The notes under the pieces were generated by a model. That model searched no databases. It was not told where the DNA came from and saw nothing but the letters and a program-made list of their open reading frames with translations. A stretch of 64,000 bases of DNA from Lysobacterales bacterium 66-474 (GTDB taxonomy: Bacteria; Pseudomonadota; Gammaproteobacteria; Xanthomonadales; Rhodanobacteraceae): NCBI GenBank assembly GCA_001899805.1, contig MKWP01000007.1, forward strand, positions 62,001 to 126,000. Direction: 5' to 3'. The translations under genes were made by a program, and so were the position numbers. This document shows positions 56,045 to 64,000 of the stretch, in pieces (position 1 is the stretch's first letter; every line of letters begins with the position of its first letter).

Positions 56045-57472
56045 ATGCGCGGAGCCAACAAACTCGCCATGGCGGTCGTCCTGACCATGGCCGGATCGGC
56101 AAGCGCGGCGCTGGCGCAGTCGGCGGCATCCGAAGACAACGGATACCCCGCAGGTCAGGAGACCTATCCGCCGCAGACCAACACGGTGTTCGGTCAGCCG
56201 GAAACCCCGTTCGAGCCGGCCACCCTGCCCGTCCTGGACTGGGCCGTCGGCCTGGGCTACGAGCACACCGACAACGTCAACCGCGTGGCCTCTGACCCGG
56301 TCAACCAGGACATCCTGCAGCCCACCCTCAATTTCACCTATCGGCAGCAGGGTTCGGCAGTCCAGGCCCAGGTGACCGGCATCATCCAGTACACGGATTA
56401 TCTGCAAGGCTTCTACGACAACGACATTTTCGGCCAGTTGTCGGGCCAACTGAACTGGGTCATTTCCCCGAAGCGTCTCAACTTCGATATCGAGGATTAC
56501 GCCAGCGTGCAGCCGGTCAACACCCGGGTGAGCAACGCGCCTTCCAACCTCCAGCAGGTCAACGTCTTCGTGGCAGGCCCGACGCTGACCTTCCTCATGG
56601 GTGACGCGCTGGCAGGCGAAGCCGACCTGCGCTACATCAACTCGACGGCCTCCAAATCCAAGAGTTACGATTCACAGCGCGGCATGGGCGCCTTCCGGGT
56701 CATCCGCAACCTGACGCCGACCGACACGTTGTCCGGCAACGTCCAGGCAACGCACGTCGATTTCAACAATGTCGATCCGCTGGTGGGAACCAGCAACTAC
56801 AACAAGTACGACGTCTATCTCCAGTATCAGCGGATCTTGACGCACCTCAATCTCAACCTGGCATTGGGCGCAAGCCGCATCGATTTCAGCCAGGGCACGA
56901 GCAGCCGGTCCGGCGGATACGTGCAGGCATCCGCGACCTGGCAGGCGTCTGCGCGTACTTCGTTGGCTCTGGGCGCGACCAGCCAGATCACGGATTCAAC
57001 CGCCAACCTCGCCCAGTCGCCCAACCTGGCCACGATCACGTTGACGAACCCGAACCTGCAAATCGGGAGTTCCGTGATCACGCCATCGGTCTATCGCGAG
57101 AACAGCCTCAACCTTGGCTATGCATACCTTGGCCCCCGTTTTACCTTCAACCTGTCGTCCTATTACACGCGCTTGCGGCCGTTGAACACTACCGGTGACG
57201 TGGCGCGCAACGGCTACGTCGTGTCGGCGGGCGCCACCTACCTGATCCAGCCGTTGCTCACGCTCGGCGCCACGGCCAGCTACCAGGTCACGGAATACAT
57301 TTCCGACCACAGCCGCGACCGCGACCCGGCGTTCAGCGTCTACCTGTCGCGCGAGATGACGCCGCACTGGAGCTGGAGCGTCACATTGGCCCACAACGGC
57401 CGCCTGACGACGATGCCTGGCCTCGGCTACCAGGAGAACCAATTGTTCGCCATCCTGTATTACCGCCGATAA
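56045..57472 (+). CDS. Outer-membrane beta-barrel protein of the exopolysaccharide system
   Basis: The 475-residue protein has a signal peptide (MRGANKLAMAVVLTMAGSASAALA) and alternating amphipathic strands rich in Tyr, Asn and Thr through to the terminal FAILYYRR. WAVGLGYEHTDNVNRV and VDFNNVDPLVGTSNYNKYDVYLQYQRIL resemble the EpsL/PEP-CTERM-associated barrel family. It may form the outer-membrane passage together with the export lipoprotein. A strong GGGGAGGGGG ribosome site precedes ATG 56045. Confidence 0.8.
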   Translation: MRGANKLAMAVVLTMAGSASAALAQSAASEDNGYPAGQETYPPQTNTVFGQPETPFEPATLPVLDWAVGLGYEHTDNVNRVASDPVNQDILQPTLNFTYRQQGSAVQAQVTGIIQYTDYLQGFYDNDIFGQLSGQLNWVISPKRLNFDIEDYASVQPVNTRVSNAPSNLQQVNVFVAGPTLTFLMGDALAGEADLRYINSTASKSKSYDSQRGMGAFRVIRNLTPTDTLSGNVQATHVDFNNVDPLVGTSNYNKYDVYLQYQRILTHLNLNLALGASRIDFSQGTSSRSGGYVQASATWQASARTSLALGATSQITDSTANLAQSPNLATITLTNPNLQIGSSVITPSVYRENSLNLGYAYLGPRFTFNLSSYYTRLRPLNTTGDVARNGYVVSAGATYLIQPLLTLGATASYQVTEYISDHSRDRDPAFSVYLSREMTPHWSWSVTLAHNGRLTTMPGLGYQENQLFAILYYRR

Positions 57473-57479
57473 TGCCATC

Positions 57480-58649
57480 GTGGATACCCGCGTTTCAGCA
57501 ACCCAGGGGCCCTTGAGGGTCCTCTTTCTCACCGACAGTCCAATCTCCGTTTCGGGTGGGAGCGAACGCTTCCTGCGCAACCTCGTCAATGGTTTGCCAC
57601 GCGAGCAGTTCTCGATCAACGTGGTACAGCTTTGTGACGAGCCCCGGCAGGCGGCGCGGTTGCACGAAGCGGCCATCTCGGCGTGGGTCGAGGTGCGCCA
57701 CTTGCCATGCGGTGCCGTGTACGACAGGTCCGGGCTGCGCGCGTATCGCATCCTGCGGCACCGCGTCCTGCATGAAGGATTCCACATCATCCAGTCGCAA
57801 CACGAAAACGCCGATGTCCTCAACGCGTTGCTGCCACGCGGACCGCTCGGCGCCATCCGGATTTCCAACCGCCGCGATACCGGCTTCCTGAAAAGCCCGC
57901 GGCTGCGACTGGCGTCGCGCTTCCTGAATCATCGCTACGATCGCATCGTTGCGCCCACTCCCGCGGTGCTGGATGCGGTGGCCAGCTCCGAAGGTGCCCG
58001 GCGTACCCGCATGCAGTGCATCCCGAACGGGGTCGATGCCGCGCGCTTCCGGCCGGGCGATGCGTCCTCGGGGCAGCGCGTGCGCAGCAGCCTCGGTCTG
58101 CCCTCCGATGCCTTGCTGGTCGTGTGCGTCGCGGATCTGTTTGCGGTCAAGCGGCACGTCGATCTCATCGACGCCTTTGCACGCGTGCATGGAGAGTTCC
58201 CCCAAGCGCACGTATTGCTGATCGGCGATGGACCGTTGCGCGGTGCCATCGAGGCGCGGGCACGTGAATGTCACGTGGCCGATGCCGTGCATTTGCTGGG
58301 TTCGCGCAGGGATGTCGACGCCCTGTTGCCGGCCATGGATCTTTTCGTGCTTGCGTCGGAGACCGAGGGACTCTCCAATGCAATCCTCGAAGCACAAGCC
58401 TGCGGGCTGCCGGTGGTCGCCACGAAGACTGGCGGCAACCCGGATATCGTCGACGCCGAACGCGGACTGCTGGTCGAGCCACACCATCCCGTTGCGCTGG
58501 CCGGGGCCATCGGCTCGCTGCTCCGTGATCCCGCGCTGCGCGCGCGGATGGGGGCGGCGGCACGGACGCGCGTCGTGCGCGACCATTCGCTGGAAGCCAT
58601 GACGCAAGCGTATGCTGCCCTGTATCGGGAACACGCCCATGTCCGGTGA
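57480..58649 (+). CDS. GT4-family glycosyltransferase
   Basis: The 389-residue GT-B enzyme has the GT1/GT4 nucleotide-sugar block: IPNGVDAARFRPGD linker, VVCVADLFAVKRHVDLIDAF, HVLLIGDGPLRGAIE and SETEGLSNAILEAQACGLPVVATKTGG with the EX7E-type pair. SVSGGSERFLRNLVNGL is the N-terminal glycine loop. The start is GTG 57480 after an eight-base gap from the barrel stop; its ribosome site is weak. It adds a sugar to the exopolysaccharide repeat on the cytoplasmic side. Confidence 0.88.
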   Translation: MDTRVSATQGPLRVLFLTDSPISVSGGSERFLRNLVNGLPREQFSINVVQLCDEPRQAARLHEAAISAWVEVRHLPCGAVYDRSGLRAYRILRHRVLHEGFHIIQSQHENADVLNALLPRGPLGAIRISNRRDTGFLKSPRLRLASRFLNHRYDRIVAPTPAVLDAVASSEGARRTRMQCIPNGVDAARFRPGDASSGQRVRSSLGLPSDALLVVCVADLFAVKRHVDLIDAFARVHGEFPQAHVLLIGDGPLRGAIEARARECHVADAVHLLGSRRDVDALLPAMDLFVLASETEGLSNAILEAQACGLPVVATKTGGNPDIVDAERGLLVEPHHPVALAGAIGSLLRDPALRARMGAAARTRVVRDHSLEAMTQAYAALYREHAHVR

Positions 58650-59769
58650 GCCGCACATCGTCCACGTATTTTCCAGCGCCGGGCTGTATGGCGCCGAGCA
58701 TGCGGTGCTCGCCCTGATCCCGGCACTCGCGGAATTGGGTGTGCGAAGCACATTGGCTTGCATCGACAATCCCCATCTCGATGGGCAGCCGCTTTACGAG
58801 CAGGCCTGTGCGATGGGTATCCCGGCGCGACGAGTCCCCTGCAAGGGGCGTCTCGATGGCGCCACCACGCAAGCACTGCGGGCAATGCTCGATCAGCAAC
58901 CCGGCGTGATCATGCATGTGCACGGCTACAAGGGCGCGTTCTACGCGCTGCGCGCCCGTCGAATGCCAAGCGTCGTCCCGATCGTCGCGACCTTGCACGG
59001 ATGGGTCACCAACACGCGAACCCTGTGGCTGTACCGGATGCTGGAGCTGTGGATGCTGCGTCGCGTCCAGCGCGTCTGCATCGTCGCCGAAACCATGCAG
59101 TCACCCTTGCGCGACGCGGGCATCCCGGCGGCACGGATCCGGCTGGTTGAAAACGGCATCGACACGTCGCGCTTCCGCAGCAATGCGCCCGCGCTGGAAC
59201 GCGCGGAGTTCGGCATACCCGGTGAAGCATTCGTATTCGGGGCAGTGATGCGGCTGAGCGTCGAGAAGAATCCGCTCGGTTTGCTCGAAGCCTTCATGCG
59301 CGTGGCCACCGATACCCCGCATGCGTGGCTGCTGCTGGTGGGCGACGGCCCGCAGCGCGCCGACATCGAACAACGCCTGCGGGGATCGCCCTTCGCCAAC
59401 CGGATACGCCTGCTCGGCGCGCGCACCGATCCGGAACGGCTGTACCCGCTGTTCGACTGCTTCGTGCTTCCGTCGCTGACCGAAGGGCTGCCACTGGCGC
59501 TGCTGGAAGCCATGGCGTGTGAACGTCCAGTGATCGCAAGCCGTGTGGGCCAGGTTCCCACCGTGCTCGACGACCTGCCGGCACTCCTGGTGCCGCCGGG
59601 CGACACGGTCGCCTTGGCCGATGCCATGCGTCACGGGTTGCAACGCCGTCCTCCCCTGCCGAACATGCGGCAACGGGTCCTGTCCCGTTACTCCGTGGGC
59701 CGCATGGCACGCGATTACGCGGAAATCTACCGCGAACTGGAGGGCCTCCGTGTCGATCAAGCCGCCTGA
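58639..59769 (+). CDS. GT4-family glycosyltransferase
   Basis: The 376-residue GT-B enzyme contains HVFSSAGLYGAEHAVLALIP, VENGIDTSRFR, AVMRLSVEKNPLGLLEAF, LLLVGDGPQRADIEQRL and PSLTEGLPLALLEAMACERPVIAS, the standard GT4 donor site. ATG 58639 lies inside the previous gene end (11-bp overlap), so it is translationally coupled. It probably adds a second sugar. Confidence 0.88.
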   Translation: MSGEPHIVHVFSSAGLYGAEHAVLALIPALAELGVRSTLACIDNPHLDGQPLYEQACAMGIPARRVPCKGRLDGATTQALRAMLDQQPGVIMHVHGYKGAFYALRARRMPSVVPIVATLHGWVTNTRTLWLYRMLELWMLRRVQRVCIVAETMQSPLRDAGIPAARIRLVENGIDTSRFRSNAPALERAEFGIPGEAFVFGAVMRLSVEKNPLGLLEAFMRVATDTPHAWLLLVGDGPQRADIEQRLRGSPFANRIRLLGARTDPERLYPLFDCFVLPSLTEGLPLALLEAMACERPVIASRVGQVPTVLDDLPALLVPPGDTVALADAMRHGLQRRPPLPNMRQRVLSRYSVGRMARDYAEIYRELEGLRVDQAA

Positions 59770-61165
59770 TGCCGCGGGACGCAGAACAACAGCCGCAAGC
59801 GGCGCCGGCGCGGCCCAGCCCGACGCGCCGTCCGTTGCCAGGCACCACAACTGGCCGTTGTACCTGTTCCTGTTCCTGCTGCCCCTGCAAAACCTGCAAG
59901 TCGGATACATGCCGAAACTGCCGGGCGGCCTCAACTTCCTGAATGTCGGTTTCCTGCTGGCCTTGATCGTCGCCTGGCGAATACACGGAGGCATCGCCAA
60001 ATGGACCAGGCTGGATCGTTGGGTGTGGGCGTATCTGGCCTATTGTTGCTTTGCCTTGCTGGTGGGTTTTTCACTGGTCCCGGCACCCGATGACGGGCAG
60101 CGCTTCAATGCGATGAAGGACTCGGCGATCGGCGTGCTGCTGTTTTTCGTGGTCCAGATGAGCGTCACCGACTGGGGTGCCCTCAAGCGCGTGCTGTTGG
60201 CGATGATCCTGCCGATGCCCTACATATTGCGGGTGACCTGGACCCAGCATGCGTCGGTGGCCACCACCGACTACAAGGACCAGTTGCGCATCCACGGCAC
60301 GTTCGCGCTGCTGGGGGCCAACGAGTTCGCCGCGTTCTGCGTCACCATGGCCTTGGTCATGTTCGCCCTGCTCATCGCCACAAAATGGTCGAAAGTCTGG
60401 CGGACGCTGCTCATCGTGGGCATCGTCATCATGGTGCTGTGTGTCCTGTGGTCGTATTCACGCACCAGCTACGTGACGATCCTGCTCGGCGCGGCGATTG
60501 TCGTGTTGTTGTGGCGCGGACGCTTCAAGCTCGCGATTCCGATACTGGTCGCATTGGTCGTGGTGCCGCCACTGCTGCCCAATTCCGTGACCCAGCGCTG
60601 GGACTCCACCCACGTGGACGGCGCCGACGTGGATACCAGCACGGAAGAGCGCTATTCATATTGGGCCGTGGCGTTGGAGGATTTCACGAGGCATCCCCTG
60701 ACAGGCATTGGTCTAGGAACTTTCGCCGATGCCAGCCCGTACAACATGGATGCGCACAACTTCTTCATCCGCGAGTTGGCGGAAAAGGGTCTGCCTGGTT
60801 TCCTGATCACCGTGGGTTTGTTCTTCGCCATGGCGCGCGTTGCGTGGCGAACCTTCCGGGATTCCCCGCCGGGGAGCCTTGCCTATGCCCTGGGATTGGG
60901 CATGTGCGGGGCCTGGCCTGCGCTGGTGGTCACCAATGTCTGGGGCGACCGTTTCACCTACGCACAGATGATCGGCTATTACTGGGTGCTGCTGGCACTG
61001 TGCATGAAAGCGCGCGAATTCGCGCTTGCCGAACGCGTCGCGGCAGCAGCGCCCGTGGCCGCTACCCCCACGATGAGGGCGGCGCCAACGCCACCACGCC
61101 ATGCGCTTCCCGCGCGGTTGCGCAAGGCGTTGCCACGCCCGGATGAGGCATCGCGCCATGGCTGA
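59750..61165 (+). CDS. O-antigen ligase/polymerase-like membrane protein
   Basis: The roughly 471-residue protein has ten or more helices. A large periplasmic loop with WAVALEDFTRHPLTGIGLGTFADASPYN-type residues and DAHNFFIRELAEKGLPGFLI matches the Wzy_C/WaaL domain (H-N-F-F-I-R motif). It likely polymerises or ligates the lipid-linked repeat. GTG 59750 is the start, preceded by GGAGGG, giving a 20-bp overlap with the upstream glycosyltransferase. The last 60 residues are Ala/Pro/Arg-rich cytoplasmic tail. Confidence 0.82.
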   Translation: MSIKPPDAAGRRTTAASGAGAAQPDAPSVARHHNWPLYLFLFLLPLQNLQVGYMPKLPGGLNFLNVGFLLALIVAWRIHGGIAKWTRLDRWVWAYLAYCCFALLVGFSLVPAPDDGQRFNAMKDSAIGVLLFFVVQMSVTDWGALKRVLLAMILPMPYILRVTWTQHASVATTDYKDQLRIHGTFALLGANEFAAFCVTMALVMFALLIATKWSKVWRTLLIVGIVIMVLCVLWSYSRTSYVTILLGAAIVVLLWRGRFKLAIPILVALVVVPPLLPNSVTQRWDSTHVDGADVDTSTEERYSYWAVALEDFTRHPLTGIGLGTFADASPYNMDAHNFFIRELAEKGLPGFLITVGLFFAMARVAWRTFRDSPPGSLAYALGLGMCGAWPALVVTNVWGDRFTYAQMIGYYWVLLALCMKAREFALAERVAAAAPVAATPTMRAAPTPPRHALPARLRKALPRPDEASRHG

Positions 61166-61928
61166 GTCCGTCCTCCCGGTATTGATGTACCACGGCCTGC
61201 ACGCCGGCGAATCCGGCTCCGGATGCTTCGATTCGATCTACAGCGTCACCCCGGAAAGCTTCGCAGCCCAGCTCGACTGGCTGCGCGCCAACGGTTATCG
61301 CAGCGTGCGACTTGACGACATGGGTGCAGGCGAGGGAAAGCGCGTCGTCATCAGTTTCGACGACGGTGATGTTTCCAACGCGACCGTGGCCCTTCCGGCG
61401 CTGCGCGAACGCGGGATGGTCGCCGAGTTTTTCGTCACCAGCGATTTCATCGGGCAACGCGGCATGCTGACCGCACACGATGTCCGTGCCCTCGCCGATG
61501 CCGGCATGGGCATTCAATCGCACGGGCGCAGCCACCGCCTTTTGGAAGATCTCGATGACGAGGCGCTCTATGCGGAGCTGCGCGACAGCAAGGCCCGGTT
61601 GGAAAGCGCCAGTGGCATGCCGGTCGTGGCCGTTGCTTTCCCGGGTGGGTGCGGCGGGGGCCGCGAACGCGACGTGGCATTGGGTCTCGGCTATCGGCAC
61701 GTATTGGGTTCGGTGCCCGGCTGCAACCGTGGCCGTCGCCCGCACGAGTGCTACCAGCGCATCGCGATCACGCGCGCGATGGCGTTACCGGAATTTTCCG
61801 GGCTGGTCGCGTGGCGGGGGTGGCGACCGCGCCTCGCGAGCCTGCGCTTTCGCGCCCTGCGTGTCCCCAAACAGTTGCTGGGCAACGATCGCTACCAGCG
61901 GCTCCGCGCGAGACTGCTTGCGCGATGA
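61158..61928 (+). CDS. Polysaccharide deacetylase (CE4 NodB-like)
   Basis: The 256-residue protein has the NodB motif 1 VISFDDG (64-70), with catalytic D68 and metal D69, and the metal histidines in SHGRSH (121-126). The motif 3 region reads VAFPGGCG rather than the usual RxPY. There is no signal peptide, so it may act in the cytoplasm or leave by an unknown route. It should remove N-acetyl groups from the polymer or a precursor. It overlaps the neighbours on both sides. Confidence 0.85.
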   Translation: MAESVLPVLMYHGLHAGESGSGCFDSIYSVTPESFAAQLDWLRANGYRSVRLDDMGAGEGKRVVISFDDGDVSNATVALPALRERGMVAEFFVTSDFIGQRGMLTAHDVRALADAGMGIQSHGRSHRLLEDLDDEALYAELRDSKARLESASGMPVVAVAFPGGCGGGRERDVALGLGYRHVLGSVPGCNRGRRPHECYQRIAITRAMALPEFSGLVAWRGWRPRLASLRFRALRVPKQLLGNDRYQRLRARLLAR

Positions 61929-63049
61929 GCGCGGGACTCTTCTGGGCTGCGATCGCCATCGTCGCTTACACGTATGCGTTGTACCCCGTGCTGGTGACGA
62001 TGCTCTCGCGCTGGGCTGGCCATGCGCCTGGCACGGCGCCGATCACGCCGCCGCTCACGGTGGTCGTCGCCGCCCACAACGAGCGATCCCGCATCGGGGC
62101 ACGCGTGCGCGATCTTCTCGAGCAGGACTATCCGCGCGACCAGTTGCACGTGGTCGTGGTGGACGATGGCAGCACCGATGGCACGGCCGCAGCCGCGGAT
62201 ATTGGAGACCCGCGCGTCCAGGTCATCCGGCTTCCCGAAAACGCAGGCAAGGCCGCGGCATTGAACGCCGGCGTCGCCGCGGTGGACACCGACATCGTGG
62301 TCTTCACCGACGCCCGGCAACGGTTCGCTCCCGGCGCGCTGCGGATGCTGGTCGAGCCTTTCGCGGATCCCGGGGTGGGCGCGGTCAGCGGTGAACTCAT
62401 GATCGAACCCGGCGCCACGGAGCGCGCCGCGGATATCGGCCTGTACTGGCGAATCGAAACCGCATTGCGTGAAGGCGAAGCGCGACTCGGCTGGCTGCAC
62501 GGCGTCAGCGGCGCGATCCACGCGATGCGCCGCGAGCTGGTCCCGGTGCTGCCGCCCGGGTTGATCCTCGATGACATGTATCTACCGGCGACGGTGATGT
62601 TCGCCGGCAAATGGGTCTGGATGGCGCGCGACGCCCTGGCGCTCGACAGCGCCAGCCAGAACGAGGCGGAAGAATTCCAGCGCAAGCTGCGGACGTTGGC
62701 CGGCAACTGGCAACTGATGGCGAAACTGCCGCGCCTGCTCGACCCGTTCGCCAACCCCGCATGGTTCGCCTTCGTGTCGCACAAGCTGCTGCGTCTTGTC
62801 GCGCCGTGGGCACTGATCGCCGCGTTGATCGCGTCCGCCAGCGCCGGGCGCCCGTTCTACACGGTCCTGTTCGTGCTGCAACTCCTGGCTTACGCCGTGG
62901 CGGCACTGGCGATCTTCCATCCACGCGCCGCGCGTCGCATCCCGTTGGCGGCGACCGCGGGCACCTTCGTGATGTTGAATGCAGCGGCGCTGTGGTCACT
63001 GCCGATGAGTCTGAGGCTCGACCCGCGCGGCCTGTGGAAAAAACACTGA
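61925..63049 (+). CDS. GT2-family glycosyltransferase (membrane)
   Basis: The 374-residue GT-A enzyme has an N-terminal helix (LFWAAIAIVAYTYALYPVLV), donor site VVVDDGSTDGT (77-87), VFTDARQRF with the DxD-like aspartate, and DDMYLPATVM as the ED-like acceptor motif. C-terminal helices (APWALIAALIASA and FYTVLFVLQLLAYAVAALA) anchor it. It resembles processive or dolichol-type synthases of the IcaA group, without a clear QxxRW. ATGA couples it to the deacetylase. Confidence 0.88.
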   Translation: MSAGLFWAAIAIVAYTYALYPVLVTMLSRWAGHAPGTAPITPPLTVVVAAHNERSRIGARVRDLLEQDYPRDQLHVVVVDDGSTDGTAAAADIGDPRVQVIRLPENAGKAAALNAGVAAVDTDIVVFTDARQRFAPGALRMLVEPFADPGVGAVSGELMIEPGATERAADIGLYWRIETALREGEARLGWLHGVSGAIHAMRRELVPVLPPGLILDDMYLPATVMFAGKWVWMARDALALDSASQNEAEEFQRKLRTLAGNWQLMAKLPRLLDPFANPAWFAFVSHKLLRLVAPWALIAALIASASAGRPFYTVLFVLQLLAYAVAALAIFHPRAARRIPLAATAGTFVMLNAAALWSLPMSLRLDPRGLWKKH

Positions 63050-63110
63050 CGGTACGCACGCACGATTGCGATACGATCCAGGTGCGGGCACGATGAAATC
63101 ATTCGCGGAT

Positions 63111-64000
63111 TCACGTTGCGCGGCGCAGGAACTTCCGGACCGCGCGCTTCAGTCCCATGCGTTCGAGCAACGCCCCGGTCCACGTCGAGAATCGCTTCAG
63201 CAGCATGTGCGGAACGACCAGGAGCTTGTTTCGCAGCGTGTTGCGGAAGAGGAACATGTCCACGCAGTGCTGTTGTGCCGTCGAAAACAGCAATTTGTGC
63301 TCGGACTCCCCCTCGCCGAAATCCAGGTAGCGGAAACGCCCGGTGCCGAACAACTGCTCGATGGCCAACCAGTGCAGCACGGCTCCCACCGACAGCTTCG
63401 CGTAGTCGGGGTCGTAACCGAGATAGGCGTACCCCACGATGCCGTCCTTGACCGGGCAATACAGGTAGGAAACGGGGCGTTCACCGTCGAACAGCACGTA
63501 CGCCATGAGGTTTCCCCCATCGGCCAATGCTCCGGCTTGCCCGATGAAGGCTTCGGTCGCCGGTATGCCCATGTGCAGCAACCGTTCCTGGTACGACAGT
63601 TTCGACACCGCGTGCGCATGCGCCAGGAAAGTCCGCACTTCCGCACGGGTCTGGTACACCTCGAAGCGGATCCGGCCACCGCAGTGCTCCGCGTACTTCT
63701 TGACCTTGCGCCGCAGCGTCGACCGCGTCTTCGCGGAAAACTTCGCCACGTAGTCGTCGAACGTTTGTCCGAGGTCGACGTAACAGCGGCGATATTGCAT
63801 GAAGCAGTAGCGAAGCCACGGCCCGAAATGTTCGATGATCGGCAACTCGCCATCGACGGGCAGCATGCGGATCAGGTACCCGCGGGTGCTTTTGTCGAGA
63901 TCCGCGGGATCGAGCCGTTCCACGTCACCGGGACCGGCATCGTCTCCAAGCGCAATGGATGCCGCCTGCATCGGGATGGTCCGATGCAGCAATTGCCATT
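63111..64000 (-). CDS. CelD/BcsL-like GNAT acyltransferase (partial at the right edge)
   Basis: The frame is open to the window end, so the N-terminus is incomplete. About 296 residues are visible. FSAKTRSTLRRKVKKYAEHCGG, ERLLHMGIPATEAFIGQ, MAYVLFDGERPVSYLYC and RYLDFGEGESEHKLLFS fit the FemAB/CelD (acetyltransferase 6) pattern found in polysaccharide loci. It may acylate a sugar or lipid intermediate of the exopolysaccharide. It converges with the glycosyltransferase gene, with 61 bp between stops. Confidence 0.8.
   Translation of the reverse strand, partial: WQLLHRTIPMQAASIALGDDAGPGDVERLDPADLDKSTRGYLIRMLPVDGELPIIEHFGPWLRYCFMQYRRCYVDLGQTFDDYVAKFSAKTRSTLRRKVKKYAEHCGGRIRFEVYQTRAEVRTFLAHAHAVSKLSYQERLLHMGIPATEAFIGQAGALADGGNLMAYVLFDGERPVSYLYCPVKDGIVGYAYLGYDPDYAKLSVGAVLHWLAIEQLFGTGRFRYLDFGEGESEHKLLFSTAQQHCVDMFLFRNTLRNKLLVVPHMLLKRFSTWTGALLERMGLKRAVRKFLRRAT

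Noticed and set aside
1-64000. A prophage or transposon in the window
   Set aside because: No integrase, transposase, structural phage gene or att-like direct repeat was seen; only short palindromic repeats and one possible cassette.

Overview
The window is uniformly GC-rich (about two thirds G+C by eye) and gene-dense. It fits a gammaproteobacterium of the order Xanthomonadales, most likely Rhodanobacteraceae-like (Dyella, Rhodanobacter, Luteibacter and relatives). The evidence is a lexA-imuA-imuB-dnaE2 mutagenesis operon, a recC-recB-recD operon, a comF/bioB-bioF-bioH-bioC locus, a CRP/Clp-type site in front of an exopolysaccharide operon, and many palindromic intergenic repeats. This assignment rests on remembered gene order, not on a search. 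No rRNA, tRNA, CRISPR array, transposase or prophage was seen.

Layout. 1-2.9 kb: sulfur and redox genes (siroheme methyltransferase tail, 1-Cys peroxiredoxin, two PLP cysteine synthases). 2.9-4.4 kb: a lone HEPN-like gene between two inverted copies of a structured repeat of about 265 bp. 4.4-7.4 kb: a small leftward acyl cluster (alpha/beta hydrolase, small protein, acyl carrier protein, ketoacyl synthase). 7.7-11.3 kb: FAD monooxygenase, an unknown Cys-motif protein, and a membrane protein divergent from its likely HxlR regulator, with two perfect operators between them. 11.5-19 kb: nadV, then the leftward SOS mutagenesis operon. 19-21.2 kb: sulfotransferase and an MFS transporter. 21.2-34.8 kb: recC, recB, recD and a giant Lhr helicase. 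34.9-39.9 kb: two tandem M61 peptidases and a glutathione transferase. 40.2-43.5 kb: amino acid permease, ubiA and a small exported protein. 43.5-48.4 kb: comF and the biotin genes. 48.4-50.4 kb: a beta-propeller protein and an EamA transporter. 50.4-64 kb: exopolysaccharide genes.

How the genes work together. LexA2 probably controls the whole imuA-imuB-dnaE2 cassette through one operator that overlaps its -10 box. RecBCD and Lhr form a rightward DNA-repair block. BioC, BioH, BioF and BioB supply the pimeloyl-ACP and late biotin steps. The exopolysaccharide set supplies nucleotide-sugar oxidation and epimerisation, an export lipoprotein, a chain-length protein, a degenerate P-loop partner, an outer-membrane barrel, three glycosyltransferases, a polymerase/ligase-like membrane protein, a deacetylase and an acyltransferase. 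The export part sits behind a textbook sigma-54 promoter.

The most unusual signals are two. First, palindromic repeats have inserted in frame into recD (once) and lhr (four times, one containing a 60-bp tandem repeat), so that repeat DNA is translated. Second, two inverted copies of a repeat near 3-4.3 kb differ by paired, compensatory changes in several predicted stems, which points to selection on a folded RNA or DNA.
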